Assembly (NCBI GenBank): GCA_015179125.1
Contig: WHVA01000093.1
Location: 1-64,000, forward strand
Length of the DNA stretch: 64,000 bases
Source of the DNA: Gautieria morchelliformis
Lineage: Eukaryota; Basidiomycota; Agaricomycetes; Gomphales; Gomphaceae
Reading direction: 5' to 3'
The position numbers were made by a program, and so were the translations under genes. Positions 1 through 10,525 of the stretch are shown here, one piece after another. Position 1 is the stretch's first letter. Each line of letters starts with the position of its first letter. The notes under the pieces are model-generated. The model saw only the letters and a list, made by a program, of their open reading frames with translations. It ran no database searches and had not been told where the DNA came from.

Positions 1-620
1 CATTACGTATGGGGACACGCTACCTGTGAGGGACACGTTACATGTGAGGACACACTACCTGTGGGGACATGTCACCTGTGAGGACACGCTACCTGTGGGG
101 ACATGCTACCTGTGAGGACACGTTACGTGTGAGGACACACTACCTGTGGGGACATGTTACATGCGGGGACTCACTCCTGTGAGGACACATTACATGTGGG
201 GACACGCTACCTGTGAGGACACGTTACGTGTGGGGACACATGACATTTGGGGACAGGCTACCTGTGAGGACATGCCACCTGTGAGGACACGTTATGTGTG
301 AGGACACGTTACGTGTGAGGACACATTATGTGTGGGGACATGCTACCTGTGAGGATACGCTACCTGTGGGGACACACTACCTGTGGGGACACCCTACCTG
401 TGGGGACACCCTACCTGTGGGGACACCTACCTGTGGGGACACCCTACCTGTGGGGACACGTTACGTGTGGGGACATGCTACCTGTGGGGACACGTTACGT
501 GTAGGGACACGCTACCTGTGAGGACACGTTATGTGTGGGGGACACACTGCCTGTGAGGACACGCTACCTGTGAGGACATGCTACCTGTGAGGACACGTTA
601 CGTGTGAGGACATGCTATCC
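1..620. repeat. Degenerate 17-bp minisatellite
   Basis: About 35 imperfect head-to-tail copies of a 17-bp unit of the form GGACACGYTACSTGTGR fill the first 620 bases and probably continue off the left edge. Units differ mainly at C/T and G/A positions. The short ORF inside it only reflects the repeat and is not treated as coding. The core GGACA-C/T-RYTAC reappears in the arrays near 3.24 kb and 4.21 kb. Confidence 0.95.
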
Positions 621-992
621 AACTGCACTTTGGGTCTTCCCCCATTTCTGATTTTTGGTATTGTTTCTGGTTCTGTGAGAGTGTCACCGGAGGATCAGCT
701 GGCATATCGATATAACCACATTGTCAAAATTCAGGATCCCCAAGATCACTATTGGATCTATCTCACAATGCACCAGCTTTGAAACCTGTTGATTATGACA
801 ATAGGCGCAATCTTATAATCTCTGATGATTCAGTCAAGACTATTACCACTTTCATGTCTAGAGTCGCTGGGAGGCCCATCCCAGAGGTCGAGAGAGAGCT
901 CTGCATGTTTGGCTGTTCCATGGGTGCATACATGATTCATGATACTATATGATCAGGGATATATTTTGCATGATCCTATTTACCCCAATGCA
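621..992. other. Unassigned stretch, no gene recognised
   Basis: This is unique sequence between two minisatellites. A 66-residue plus-strand ORF (752-952) has no recognisable motif and no splice partner that I could find. I see no RNA gene. Confidence 0.4.
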
Positions 993-1092
993 CTTGACCT
1001 TACTGATTCACTTGACCTTACCGATGCATTTGACCTTACTGATTCACTTGACCTTACCGATGCATTTGACCTTACCAAGGCGCTTGACCTGC
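993..1092 (+). repeat. 18-bp minisatellite, about 5.5 copies
   Basis: The units alternate between CTTGACCTTACTGATTCA and a variant ending CCGATGCA. The period is a multiple of three, so one frame reads as repeated LDLTDS/LDLTDA. The array ends directly at the GC-rich hairpin that follows. Confidence 0.9.
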
Positions 1093-1123
1093 ACCCCCGC
1101 GCGAAGCGCGGGTACCCACCTAG
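1091..1123. repeat. GC-rich hairpin motif
   Basis: CCCGCGC-GAA-GCGCGGG (1096-1112) is a perfect 7-bp stem with a 3-base loop, followed by TACCCACCTAG. A diverged copy of the whole motif lies at 4897-4927. The function is unknown. The motif looks like part of a dispersed repeat. Confidence 0.6.
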
Positions 1124-1249
1124 TCAATAGTATAAAGATGGGTGTGTGGGTGGTTGTGGAGGTGTTTGTGTTTTACATAATCCTGACTAAGACGCAAACA
1201 AACCACGCATCCAACTTTCTACTGACAACGCGCGGCGCAGTGAGCGCTC

Positions 1250-1265
1250 CTGGTCACGTGACCAG
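1250..1265. other. 16-bp perfect palindrome containing GTCACGTGAC
   Basis: CTGGTCACGTGACCAG is its own reverse complement. The core is an E-box of the RTCACGTG class, which bHLH factors of the Cbf1/USF type bind. No gene start that I can support lies next to it, so a regulatory role is only a possibility. Confidence 0.35.
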
Positions 1266-1499
1266 TTCGCGTCCAACGCTGCTGCGCGCGCACCCACCTT
1301 CCCTCAACCCTCCTGCTGCCATTTCCTCTGGTTCAACTGGCAACCTCTGGCTCTCCTGCCCACTGTCTCTGTGCCTGCTGGATCTGTCTGTCTGCTGCTG
1401 GCTCTCTGCATCTGGCTCTCTGTCTGGCTCTCTGTGTCTGGCTCTCTGTGTCTGTTTCTGGCTCTCTCTTTCTCTGCTGGTGGGTCTGTCTGTCACTGC

Positions 1500-3060
1500 T
1501 GGTAACTTTATTTCTCTACAGTCCCCTCAGGTATTTCTTCCAATATTTTCGCTTTTTTAACCCTTTTTTTACTTCTTTTCAGCCTAGGGTGCTCCTCTCA
1601 TTGCCTCCCATCTTTCCTGATGCCTCTGGTGTGTTTTCTACTTCTCATATCTGTCATTTCCTGCAATAATTTTCGCTTTTTTATCCTCTTTTTTTTTCTT
1701 TTTCCTTTTCTTCTTCAGCCCAGGTTCCTCCTCTCAGTGCTCCCACTTTTCCTGTCAGTCATGGCTGCATCTGGTGTGTGTGTTGCTACCATATTTGTGT
1801 TGTTTTGATATTTATTAGGATCAGCTTCTCTCTATGGTAAGTATTGCTATTTCTTGCCATAATTTTCGCTTTTTTAATCTCTTTTTGCCTATGTTGCTCC
1901 TCTCATTGCCTCCCACCTTTCTTGGCCATCATTACAGTCCCTGTTGTGTTTTTTCTGTCATTTCTTCCAATAATTTTCGCTTTTTTATCCTCTTTTTGCC
2001 ATCTTTTCAGCCCAGGTTCCTCCTCTCTATGCCTCCCACCTTTCCTGTCTGGTATTTCTGCATCTGGTGTGTGTCCTGCTATCATATTTTTGTGTTGTTT
2101 TGATATTTATTAGGATCACCTTCTCTCCATGGTATTTCTTCCAACATTGTCGCTTTTTAACCACTTTTTGACTTCTTTTCAACCTAGGTTGCTCCTTTCA
2201 TTGCCTCCCAACTTTCCTTATGCCCCTGGTGTGTTTTCTACTTCTCATATCTGTCATTTCCTGCAATAATTTTCGCTTTTTTATTTTATTTTATTTTATT
2301 TTTCTTCAGCCCAGGTTCCTCCTCTCAGTGCACCCACTGTTCCTGTCAGTCATGGCTGCATCTGGTGTGTGTGTTGCTATCATATTTGTGTTGTTTTGAT
2401 ATTTATTAGGATTAGCTTCTCTCCATGGTAAGTATTGCTATTTCTTGCTATAATTTTCGCTTTTTTAATCTCTTTTTGCCTATGTTGCTCCTCTCATTGC
2501 CTCCCACCTTTCTTGGCCACGATTACTGCCTCTGGTGTGTTTTTTCCTTATCATATCTGTCATTTCTTCCAATAATTTTCGCTTTTTTATTCTCTTTTGG
2601 CCTTCTTTTCAGCCCAGCTTCCTCTCAGTGCCTCCCACCTTGCCTGTCTGCCATTGCTGCATCTGGTGTGTTTCTTGCTATCATATTTATGTTGTTTTGA
2701 TATTTATTAGGATCAGCTTCTATCCATGGTATTTCTTGCACTAATTTTCGCTTTTTTACCCTCTTTTTGACTGCTTTTCAGCCTATGTTGCTCCTCTCAT
2801 TGCCGCCCACCTTTCATGGGTATCATTACTGGCTCTGATGTGTTTTTTCCTTATCATTTCCAATAATATTCTCTTTTTATTCTCTTTTGGTTTATTTTTA
2901 TTTTTATTTTTATTTTTATTTTCTGCCCAGGTTCCTCCTCTTAGTGTCTCACAGCCTGTCTGCCATTGCTGCATCTGGTGTGTGTCTTCTATCATATTTG
3001 TGTTGTTGTGATAATTGTTAGGATCACTGCCTCTTTTTTAATTGTTATTTAATTTTTTAA
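1500..3060. repeat. T-rich higher-order tandem repeat (about 600-bp unit, about 2.5 copies)
   Basis: Long similar blocks recur with a spacing near 600 bp. A block containing CTGCAATAATTTTCGC occurs near 1,660 and 2,260, and CATGGTAAGTATTGCTAT-like text near 1,833 and 2,425. Within each unit an AATTTTCGCTTTTTTA motif recurs roughly every 300 bp or less, separated by T-rich tracts. The strand is strongly pyrimidine-biased. The hydrophobic ORFs here (rich in F, L, S) are by-products of T-rich sequence and are not called as genes. Confidence 0.85.
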
Positions 3061-3214
3061 ATTTTTGTGTATATATGTGTACTGTAGAGTTGTAAAATCA
3101 AATATTGAAAAATTTCCTTGACTTTGCTAAAAATTGATGACAACAGCTGCTTGCAGTAAACTCTCTGACATTTATTTATTTTCTCTTGCCCCTACAATAA
3201 TTTCACTTTTAGGC

Positions 3215-3400
3215 TCTTGGGGATATGCCATGTATGGAGGACATACTACAGACAAGGGACATGCTACACTTGGTCAAGGCAGGCTATACACAGGGACACA
3301 CTATACATTGGGGAATGCAGGCTATACACAGGGGCATGCTACTCATGGGGACACACTGCACATTGGGGAACGCAGGCTATACACAGGGACTGTTACGTAG
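3215..3400. repeat. Short minisatellite related to the 17/18-bp arrays
   Basis: About seven units of the types GGGACACACTATACATTG and GGGAACGCAGGCTATACACA alternate. They share the GGGACACACTAC-like core with the arrays at 1-620 and 4,208-4,603. Confidence 0.8.
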
Positions 3401-3773
3401 CAAGATTTCCACAAGTCAGAACTAGAAAGGACAACGGCTTCAACTTATATGTTGCACCCCCAATGAACTATCATCCTAGGTATTTCGGATCGCGAGTCAG
3501 AAGTTGGGTCGGAAGGCGGAAGGGGGAGAGACAGAGGTCTTGCAAAACTCACTGTGCTAAGGACAGGAGATAGAGTGAAGGAAATCACATATCAAAGGCG
3601 ATTATCTGATTGCAGAATAACGAGCATGCATGAGGGGTTGTTATACAAAGAGCTGAGACAACATGTAATAGGGTAGTACTAAGCAAATTCCAGAGGGAGC
3701 GGCAGTTGGATAGACATACAGGGTAAACAACTAATTGGGAACAAAGGACTACAAGGGGGTGCAGGGTAGGGTA
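3401..3773. other. No gene seen
   Basis: This is unique sequence between two tandem arrays. Neither strand gives a protein-like reading or a family motif, and no tRNA-like structure was noticed. Confidence 0.4.
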
Positions 3774-3976
3774 AAGAACAATGGCAAAAGAACAATGGCA
3801 AAAGAACAATGGCAAAAGAACAATGGCAAAAGAACAATGGCAAAAGAACAATGGCAAAAGAACAATGGCAAAAGAACAATGGCAAAAGAACAATGGCAAA
3901 AGAACAATGGCAAAAGAACAATGGCAAAAGAACAATGGCAAAAGAACAATGGCAAAAGAACAATGGCAAAAGAACA
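3774..3976. repeat. 14-bp minisatellite, about 14.5 near-perfect copies
   Basis: The unit is AAGAACAATGGCAA, essentially identical throughout. Since 14 is not a multiple of three, every frame cycles through the same 14-residue pattern (MAKEQWQKNNGKRT) each 42 bp. The open frames on both strands therefore carry no evidence of coding. Confidence 0.97.
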
Positions 3977-4207
3977 AGGGGTCGGAAAGTATATCTGACA
4001 TAACAAAACAACAAGACTCCAAAGGGGGCTGGACATATGGTCTTGCTGTGCTGCGAGGCGATTCTGGTTGGTCAGAGTAATAGAGTCGAAAGAACAAAGG
4101 ATATCACAAGGGGCGGGAATGTCGGGATTATCGGAGGGGTGGAATGTGAGTGGAACTGAGTGTCGGAAGTCAGAACTGCATGGTCGTAACAGGGACATGC
4201 TACAATG

Positions 4208-4603
4208 GGGACACACTACACATCCGGGACACACTACACATCCGGGACACACTACACATCCGGGACACACTACACATCCGGGACACACTACACATCCGGG
4301 ACACACTACACATCCGGGACACACTACACATCCGGGACACACTACACATCCGGGACACACTACACATCCGGGACACACTACACATCCGGGACACACTACA
4401 CATCCGGGACACACTACACATCCGGGACACACTACACATCCGGGACACACTACACATCCGGGACACACTACACATCCGGGACACACTACACATCCGGGAC
4501 ACACTACACATCCGGGACACACTACACATCCGGGACACACTACACATCCGGGACACACTACACATCCGGGACACACTACACATCCGGGACACACTACACA
4601 TCC
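4208..4603. repeat. 18-bp minisatellite, 22 perfect copies
   Basis: The unit GGGACACACTACACATCC is repeated 22 times without a single difference, then breaks into degraded units up to about 4,800. The period is a multiple of three and the unit has no stop in several frames, which explains the long ORFs on both strands. Perfect identity suggests recent expansion or homogenisation. Confidence 0.97.
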
Positions 4604-4896
4604 GGGACACACACCATCCGGACACACCACAAACAAGGGACATGCTATACGTGATATGGGACATGCTGTGCACACAATACTTGAGTGCTTATGCAGAATG
4701 GTATGCAATATCAAGACACACTACACTCAGGTAATGCATGCCATACATGGGGACATGCTACACATGAGGGGCACGCAGACATGGGAGAAATGTGTGGAGA
4801 CATTACCTACCAGATGTGTTACTTGGAGCTACATTCAATCGTGATAAGATGCATTTTACTTATCCCAAGTTTCATTTACCCAATGTGTTTGGCCTA

Positions 4897-4927
4897 ACCC
4901 CTGGGCAAAGCACGGGTCCCCACCCTA
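4897..4927. repeat. Second copy of the GC-rich hairpin motif
   Basis: This copy has CCCTGGGC-AAA-GCACGGG followed by TCCCCACCCTAG. It matches the motif at 1,091-1,123 with substitutions that weaken the stem. The bases just upstream (CATTTACCCAATG) also resemble the text before the first copy. Confidence 0.5.
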
Positions 4928-4929
4928 GC

Positions 4930-5785
4930 AGTGGTCCCAGCGCACCCAGGCTTATACCACAGGTCCCAGATGGTCCTTACCCAGTGGTGTGCCACATCCA
5001 GGCATATCCTGGTATGCAGCACAGGAATAGACTTGCGATATGCAGTATTTTCCCATGGGCAGATTTACATTGCACTACGTGAGTGTCATTCCTATTCTTT
5101 TGGTCAATTATTCTCTTGTTTCTTTTATTAGTTTCTTTATATATAGATGACTTTAAATGGTATAGTTGCATGTATCACAACACTTGTCCTCCTTCCTCGG
5201 CATGACCGACAACTCGGGATGCCAGGCACACCTAGCGCTGGTCCCAAGGCACAATGTGGCAGGTGGTCTCTCCCGTGCGCCCAAGAACACTTCTTCGGCG
5301 GCGTCCTCTGGAAGGCGGGCCCACAGCGGCAGGGGCACGGGCTGGTAGGACACTGACAACTCATGCAGGACACTGGGCCCGGCAGGTGGCACCATTTGGT
5401 CAGTAGGGGGCAGCCCCAGGTCTGGAGACTCTACAATCCCGGGGCCAATGGTTAGTCAGGTGAGTTGGTAACAGGCCCCCGATCCACTCACCTGTAGTGG
5501 CGCCAGGGGCCACAAGGTCATCCTGCGGCATGCCCTCACATTCCTGTGCAGCTAGCTTTCCGAGGTGGCCCTGCGCACATGTGATGTGCACGCATTTGCT
5601 GTTAGACAGGTGGGTGAGACACTTCCAGTCTCCACTTCCAGTGTCATCCCCCCGATAGGTGAACACCCCATGCCCTTTCATGCCGCTGGCCGCCTGGCCA
5701 GCTACCAAGAACAAGTTCTCGGTGGGGACACATGAGGTTTCCCTCAAGACCAAACTGACCAGTGGGCCTATGTGATGTGTCAGAG
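4930..5785. other. Unassigned stretch with open minus-strand frames
   Basis: Minus-strand ORFs at 5,153-5,395 and 5,400-5,789 have a mixed composition that could come from a decayed mobile element, but I recognise no domain. They lie directly next to the tyrosine-recombinase element remnant, so they may be part of the same nested debris. Confidence 0.35.
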
Positions 5786-5789
5786 TCAA

Positions 5790-7085
5790 ATGGCATCACA
5801 GACTCTGAGGATGGCCGCACCTTGAGCCTCATGTGGCAGATTTACTCACGATATGAATGGTCGGTGGTATTCCAATACCATTTTATGTTTCACAGCCGCT
5901 GTCTGGCCAAAATGCGCGATGGCGACTACTCTGGCTGGAGAATTATGTACTCAGAACTAGCTTCTCTCTACCTCTACAGTGGTCTGAAGTCTAATTCAGG
6001 CAAATCCGCCTCCTATTCAAACTCGTCAGCTTCCTCTAACGCAAAACAGACCTGCTTCACTTTCCAAACCAGGAAATGCATGTCACCCTGCGCCCATGGC
6101 CCCATCTACAAATGCAAAGTTTGTAACAGCCCTACCACAAACACTCAGCCTGCACTCGGCCTGCACCGAAAAATCAAAGCCTGCCACTTAGGATGCTGGC
6201 AGGGCGAGCGGGCTTCTGCCATTTCTGTCCACCCCTCATCCTTGCCCACAGGACCTCCCTGACCGGTCTCATCCCCATCCTGACATTAAGCTGTCCTATT
6301 TCCACGCTTCCCTCAACTTCTCCATCCTCCCAGACTCGTTGCCATTTTCTGAGCTCTTCCCTCCTGGCCCTCCGCTGCCCCCTCGCCCTAACACTGACCC
6401 ATGCTGTAATTTGGTTGCCACATCCTCGGTGGACCTTTCCCACATGCAGTCCCGTTTAGTAAGGGAGACCTGGCAACGGTACCTTAGAGATTATCCTGAC
6501 CCAAATTTTGTCAATTCTTTATTGCGCATAATAGATTTCGGTGCAGACCTTGGTTTTGCTGGACCACATCTAGTGCAGTCTGGCTGCAATGTGCTTGCTG
6601 ACTGTGCCTCTCGTTACATGTACCTGAATTTATTCAAACTTGCACCGTTCCTTCAACGACAGCCCACCTCGCCCCACCCCCTGACCACTGGTATCAAACG
6701 CATGCTCACATGTCTCAACTCACTGCCTTCTGGGTCTGGAACGGCCTCGCCTCAAGTACCAGGACATCCTACCGCATGGGCTACAAGTCCTTCTTTGAGT
6801 TTATCCTCTGCAACCCGCACCTTCACCACCCCTCAGGCTCCATATTGCCTGCCACCAGTCTTGCGCTACTCTAATGGGTCGCCCTCCTCGGATCCCATTC
6901 CCTCCAGCTGAAGACCATTAAATCCTACATCACCCATCTTCATTCCATGCACATCGACAATGATCTCCCCTTCGAGGCTTGCGAATCACCACTGCTCCAG
7001 CGTATGGTCCACGGAATTAAGAGGTACATGGGTGAGAAGGACAGGAAGCCCAAGCTTCCAATCACCTTAGACAATGACCAACTGT
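5790..7085 (+). pseudogene. Decayed DIRS-like tyrosine-recombinase retroelement
   Basis: Three pieces in order suggest one broken element. (1) At about 5,790-6,130 a Gag-like part ends in a Cys/His knuckle (CFTFQTRKC, then CAHGPIYKCKVC). (2) At about 6,440-6,570 comes WQRYLRDYPDPNFVNSLL and then GADLGFAGPH, the segment that in agaricomycete elements of this kind precedes reverse transcriptase. (3) At about 6,690-7,075 comes the N-terminal SAM-like domain of a tyrosine recombinase (SSTRTSYRMGYKSFFEF, THLHSMHIDNDLPFEACESP, GIKRYMGEKDRKPKLPIT). Piece 3 has an in-frame TAA between LALL and WVALLG and needs a frameshift relative to piece 2. The reverse transcriptase is deleted and the catalytic R-H-R-Y domain is absent. 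The element cannot be active. The family assignment rests on remembered sequence pattern and could equally be a Crypton-like recombinase element. Confidence 0.7.
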
Positions 7086-8489
7086 GTAGTGGGTATCCTC
7101 AGTTTATAACTCTACCAACGATAGATACATGGGGACTTGCCTGTGTAGTGGGTATCCTCAGAGATCAAGCTGAGGAAACGCCACCACATGGGACAGTCTT
7201 ATAGCGCTGGCAAGGCTTACATAATAGGGGAGACGGAAACTTGTAGAAGGTTATGGAAAGTGACATGTGACAGAAGGTGACGGAAGGTTATGGAAACTGA
7301 CGGAAGGTGACGGAAACTCATGGAAGGAAATAGAAACTTGTGGAAGGAAACGCATGAACCCTGACAGAGTTCGCCGCACCTACCGACCACTCCCCCTCTA
7401 CGTCCACTCTACTCGCTGTTCACCCCATTCTCCGAACCGCTATTCGCTGCTCACACATTTCGCCAGCAGGCACGCCATCAAATATGATCGATACCATTCA
7501 CCCGGCATGATGGTTCATCATTAGCCCCATCATCTTCTTAATCCAACCCCATTGGGTGTTCGTATGGCCAAAGTGTGTTCACAGGACGTCCCTTCCATAG
7601 GTCGTGCAGGATCAACCCAGTAAACGAGGAGTCCGTGCAGGGTAGCATGTATGCAGGTCCCAAGACATGGTTTTGTCCATAAGTGCCTTCGCCCCCTTTT
7701 ACTCTCCGTCGTTTCATGTTCGCATTCTCCCCTCACTCTATTGTATGTTTATTCCATCTACTTAGTATCATGACTGCGCACCCCTATCCGGCCCTAACTC
7801 ACGACGGCCTCTTTCCTATTCGCTAATACCTTACGAGCATTCGATATAAGTAGTTTACATTCACATGTATATTCCCCAGTTCAATTATCATACGTCGTTC
7901 ATCTTGTGCAGCTTTGACCTCGCCGTGGTCATCGTCTTAAGCCTTCTCTTGGAGATTTCCACCTTCGACTAGCAGAGGACTTAGGCATCACTGGTGAGTT
8001 CTCATACTTCACCTTCGTTACCGTAGCCTTCAAACCATTTTCTGTGCTGTTGGCGAAGGGCTCCAAAGGAGCACCTTCGCCAGCGAAGGGATTGTCGAGA
8101 CTTAGACAGCCCTTCCATGAAACCTTGCACGTTACATCGTCAAGAGCCACGGGCTATTTCACTACGACTGTAGATAGGGGGAGCCCCGTTCAGGCAACCC
8201 CCTTACTTTGTGAACATTCATTGGTTCACCTATTCGCCGAACGGCATACTTATTCGCACAAGTTATTCGGGCATTCGCTGTGTTTACTAATACACGATAT
8301 TAACGCCTGAAAACCAATCTTGACAGGGTCCTTAGACTTTTCTCTTTGGATTTCCCCTTGTCAGGTGAGAATCCCCTCTCTTGTGTATTCTGTTCATTTA
8401 TATGTATACTTCAGATTTCCCCTTGTCAGCTGTGTGGTAGTGTGATCTCCACAGCTAGCTAGGGTTGCCCTTACACTCTACTGCTTACC
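7086..8489. other. Probable retroelement flank, no gene seen
   Basis: At 7,225-7,350 there is a small GGAAACTGACGGAAGGTGAC-type repeat. The 15-bp text TTTCCCCTTGTCAGC/G occurs twice (about 8,350 and 8,415) just before the Gag remnant, as might be seen in an LTR or leader. I could not define LTR ends or a primer-binding site. Confidence 0.35.
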
Positions 8490-9497
8490 ATGGACTTGCC
8501 ATCTGCTGCTGAGGTTTTGGACTGCTTGGGGGCAATAGAGCAAGAGCTGATGAGAGAGAGGTAGGAGAAACAAGATCTGGAGATGAGGTTGAACACCCTG
8601 CAGGCTACAACCACTGGGCTGATGGCTGGGCTCCCCAGTCATGTTCGCACCTCCTCGAAGCGAGCAGCTGAACCAGCAAAGCCCTCCGAGTATGATGCCG
8701 ATCATGTGAATGGTCGCAACTTCATCCAGTCATGCAGCCTGTACCTGGGCATGTGTGCGAGCGACTTTGCAGACGAGCAGTTGCAGATCCTGTAGGCGAT
8801 GACCTTCATGAAGACTGGGAGGGCTGCAACCTTTGCCACTCGTGCATTCACCCATGAAGTGAAGCATGGCACACCACTATATGTGACCTGGAAGGATTTT
8901 GTCGAGGCATTTCACCAGCAGTTCTATCCCCTACATGAGGCCACCGATGCAATGAATCAACTGGAATCACATCAGTACCATCAGGGCAAGTGTTCAGTCA
9001 AGGAATACATCGACAGGTTCGAAGAGCTGGTTGAGAAGGCTGAGAACCCAGACGGGCAATCAATTGTTATGAAGTTCCGTCGAGGTCTCAACCCTGCCAT
9101 CCAGAGCCGCATTGCATTAATGTTGGATGGCAGGCCAAAGGATGACGATCCATCTGCATGGTATGGAGCAGCAAGAACAGTTGCACTCACATGTGCAGCC
9201 AATGAAGCGTTCCAGGCACCTAGGGTGATGAACAGTGGCCCTCCTCCACCACCAGTCACCCGTAGGCCTGGTGAATTGCACACCAGGTTCACCACACCAC
9301 TCCCTTTGAGGCAGGCAATCGCACCAGTGCCTGCACCCCCCATGGCTACCTCTGGACCTGCTCCAATGGATGTGGACACCACGAGGAGGCAATTCCCACA
9401 GCCACTCACCTGTCGGCGCTGTGGGAAGGTTGGACACTTCACACGAGAATGCCCCCAGGCCTATGATGTCTGCTACATGACAGCTGATGAGCATTAG
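8490..9497 (+). pseudogene. Gag of a Ty3/gypsy-like LTR retrotransposon, broken
   Basis: In one frame from ATG 8,490 the sequence reads as a retrotransposon Gag: a short N-terminal coiled stretch, a capsid-like core (TWKDFVEAFHQQFYP and KCSVKEYIDRFEELVEKAE) and a C-terminal zinc knuckle CRRCGKVGHFTREC of the CX2CX4HX4C type. Two in-frame TAG codons interrupt it (8,562 and 8,793), and a third TAG ends it at 9,495 although the same frame continues protein-like. All three TAGs stand where CAG (Gln) would fit. No protease, reverse transcriptase or integrase follows, so the element is a Gag-only relic. Confidence 0.85.
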
Positions 9498-10056
9498 GAG
9501 CTGCTGGAGCACTGGATGGAGGAGCCCTCCGGGTATGTATTTATTTTGCACATATTCTAAGTATGCTGTTGACTTTCTTCTGCAGTGTTGAGGGGGCCCT
9601 CCTCATCAAAAAGCTAACACCCAACCCACCGCGCAGATTCTACCCACCGCGGGAGGGTCCACAGGAGGTCGAGCCCTGGCCCCGCCACTGCTCGCCACGT
9701 CGCCACCTCCCCCACCTCCTGAAGCTCGCACTGCACCCCTCCCTTACGCCTGATCGGGAAAGTCAATGTTCGGCACGTTCCACAAGACCACCTCTGCGAA
9801 GTGGACAGCGGTATAGTTATATTCATTGAGAAGAAAATAAAACTTTTGCCATGCGCTCTGTTACCTTTCAGAGGGTGCAAGCCTCGGGAGAGCTCCGAAA
9901 GCTCGACGTTCGAAGGCTCGTTCTTGCGCATACACATACAGAGCTTGCTAAAATCTTCGCTCGCTGTGCGTGTGAGACAGAAGAGGATCTGGCCGTGCTC
10001 GCGAGTGGGGGAATGTCAGCGGGGGACAGTGAACGGGAGCGCGAGCGGCATGGAAC
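9498..10056. other. Element debris, no gene recognised
   Basis: The first 300 bases continue a low-complexity, proline-rich reading that may be the Gag/protease linker of the broken retroelement. Frames change several times and no D-T/S-G protease motif is visible. An ORF at 9,851-10,081 shows no family motif. Confidence 0.35.
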
Positions 10057-10525
10057 GCGAGTGGACGGCAGGGGACAGTGAACGAGGCCACGAGCGGGAG
10101 CGTGTCAGCGCTAGAGGTTAAATAAGAGCGCTCACCTCAGAGAGGGAGCGAGTGGTGACCATGTTCTTCACGCAACGGGACGGGAGCACCAATGGCCACG
10201 ATTGGGTGCTGGGTGTGGACGACAGTTGATGGGGCATGTTGCAGGGGTTGCGTGACAACGGGAAACAGGGTGGAGGGCAGATCGACACGCGAGTGGACGG
10301 CGGGGTACAGTGAAAGAAGCCTGGAGTGGAGAATTTCAACGCCGCATGCTGAGTGAGAGCGCTCACCTCAAAGGAGGAGCGAGTGGTGACGAAGTTCCTC
10401 GCGGAACTTGACGGTGCACCAATGGCCGCCACATGGCCGTAGGTGCGAGCGACGCGCGATGGGTCGTGTTGAACGACGGTTGCATTGTGTGACAACGCGC
10501 AACAGCGTTCGGTAGAGATCGAGGG
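10057..10525. repeat. Tandem duplication, about 232-bp unit
   Basis: Unit 1 begins at GCGAGTGGACGGCAGGGGAC (10,057) and unit 2 at GCGAGTGGACGGCGGGG (10,289). Further anchors keep the same spacing: GAGAGCGCTCACCTC at about 10,127 and 10,358, and GCACCAATGGCC at about 10,188 and 10,414. The copies differ by point changes and small indels, so the duplication is not recent. Confidence 0.8.

Noticed and set aside
1844-2744. Hydrophobic, Phe/Leu-rich ORFs in the T-rich region that look like membrane proteins
   Set aside because: They are produced by pyrimidine-rich tandem repeats, which translate as F/L/S-rich in any frame.
3749-4844. Long ORFs on both strands over the 14-bp and 18-bp arrays (up to 321 residues, for example HTTHPG or CVVCPG repeats)
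   Set aside because: The repeat periods keep all frames open without stops, on both strands; no start context, no splice signals and no non-repeat coding flank.
1-5000. CRISPR array interpretation of the short regular repeats
   Set aside because: Units are head to tail with no unique spacers, and the genome is eukaryotic.
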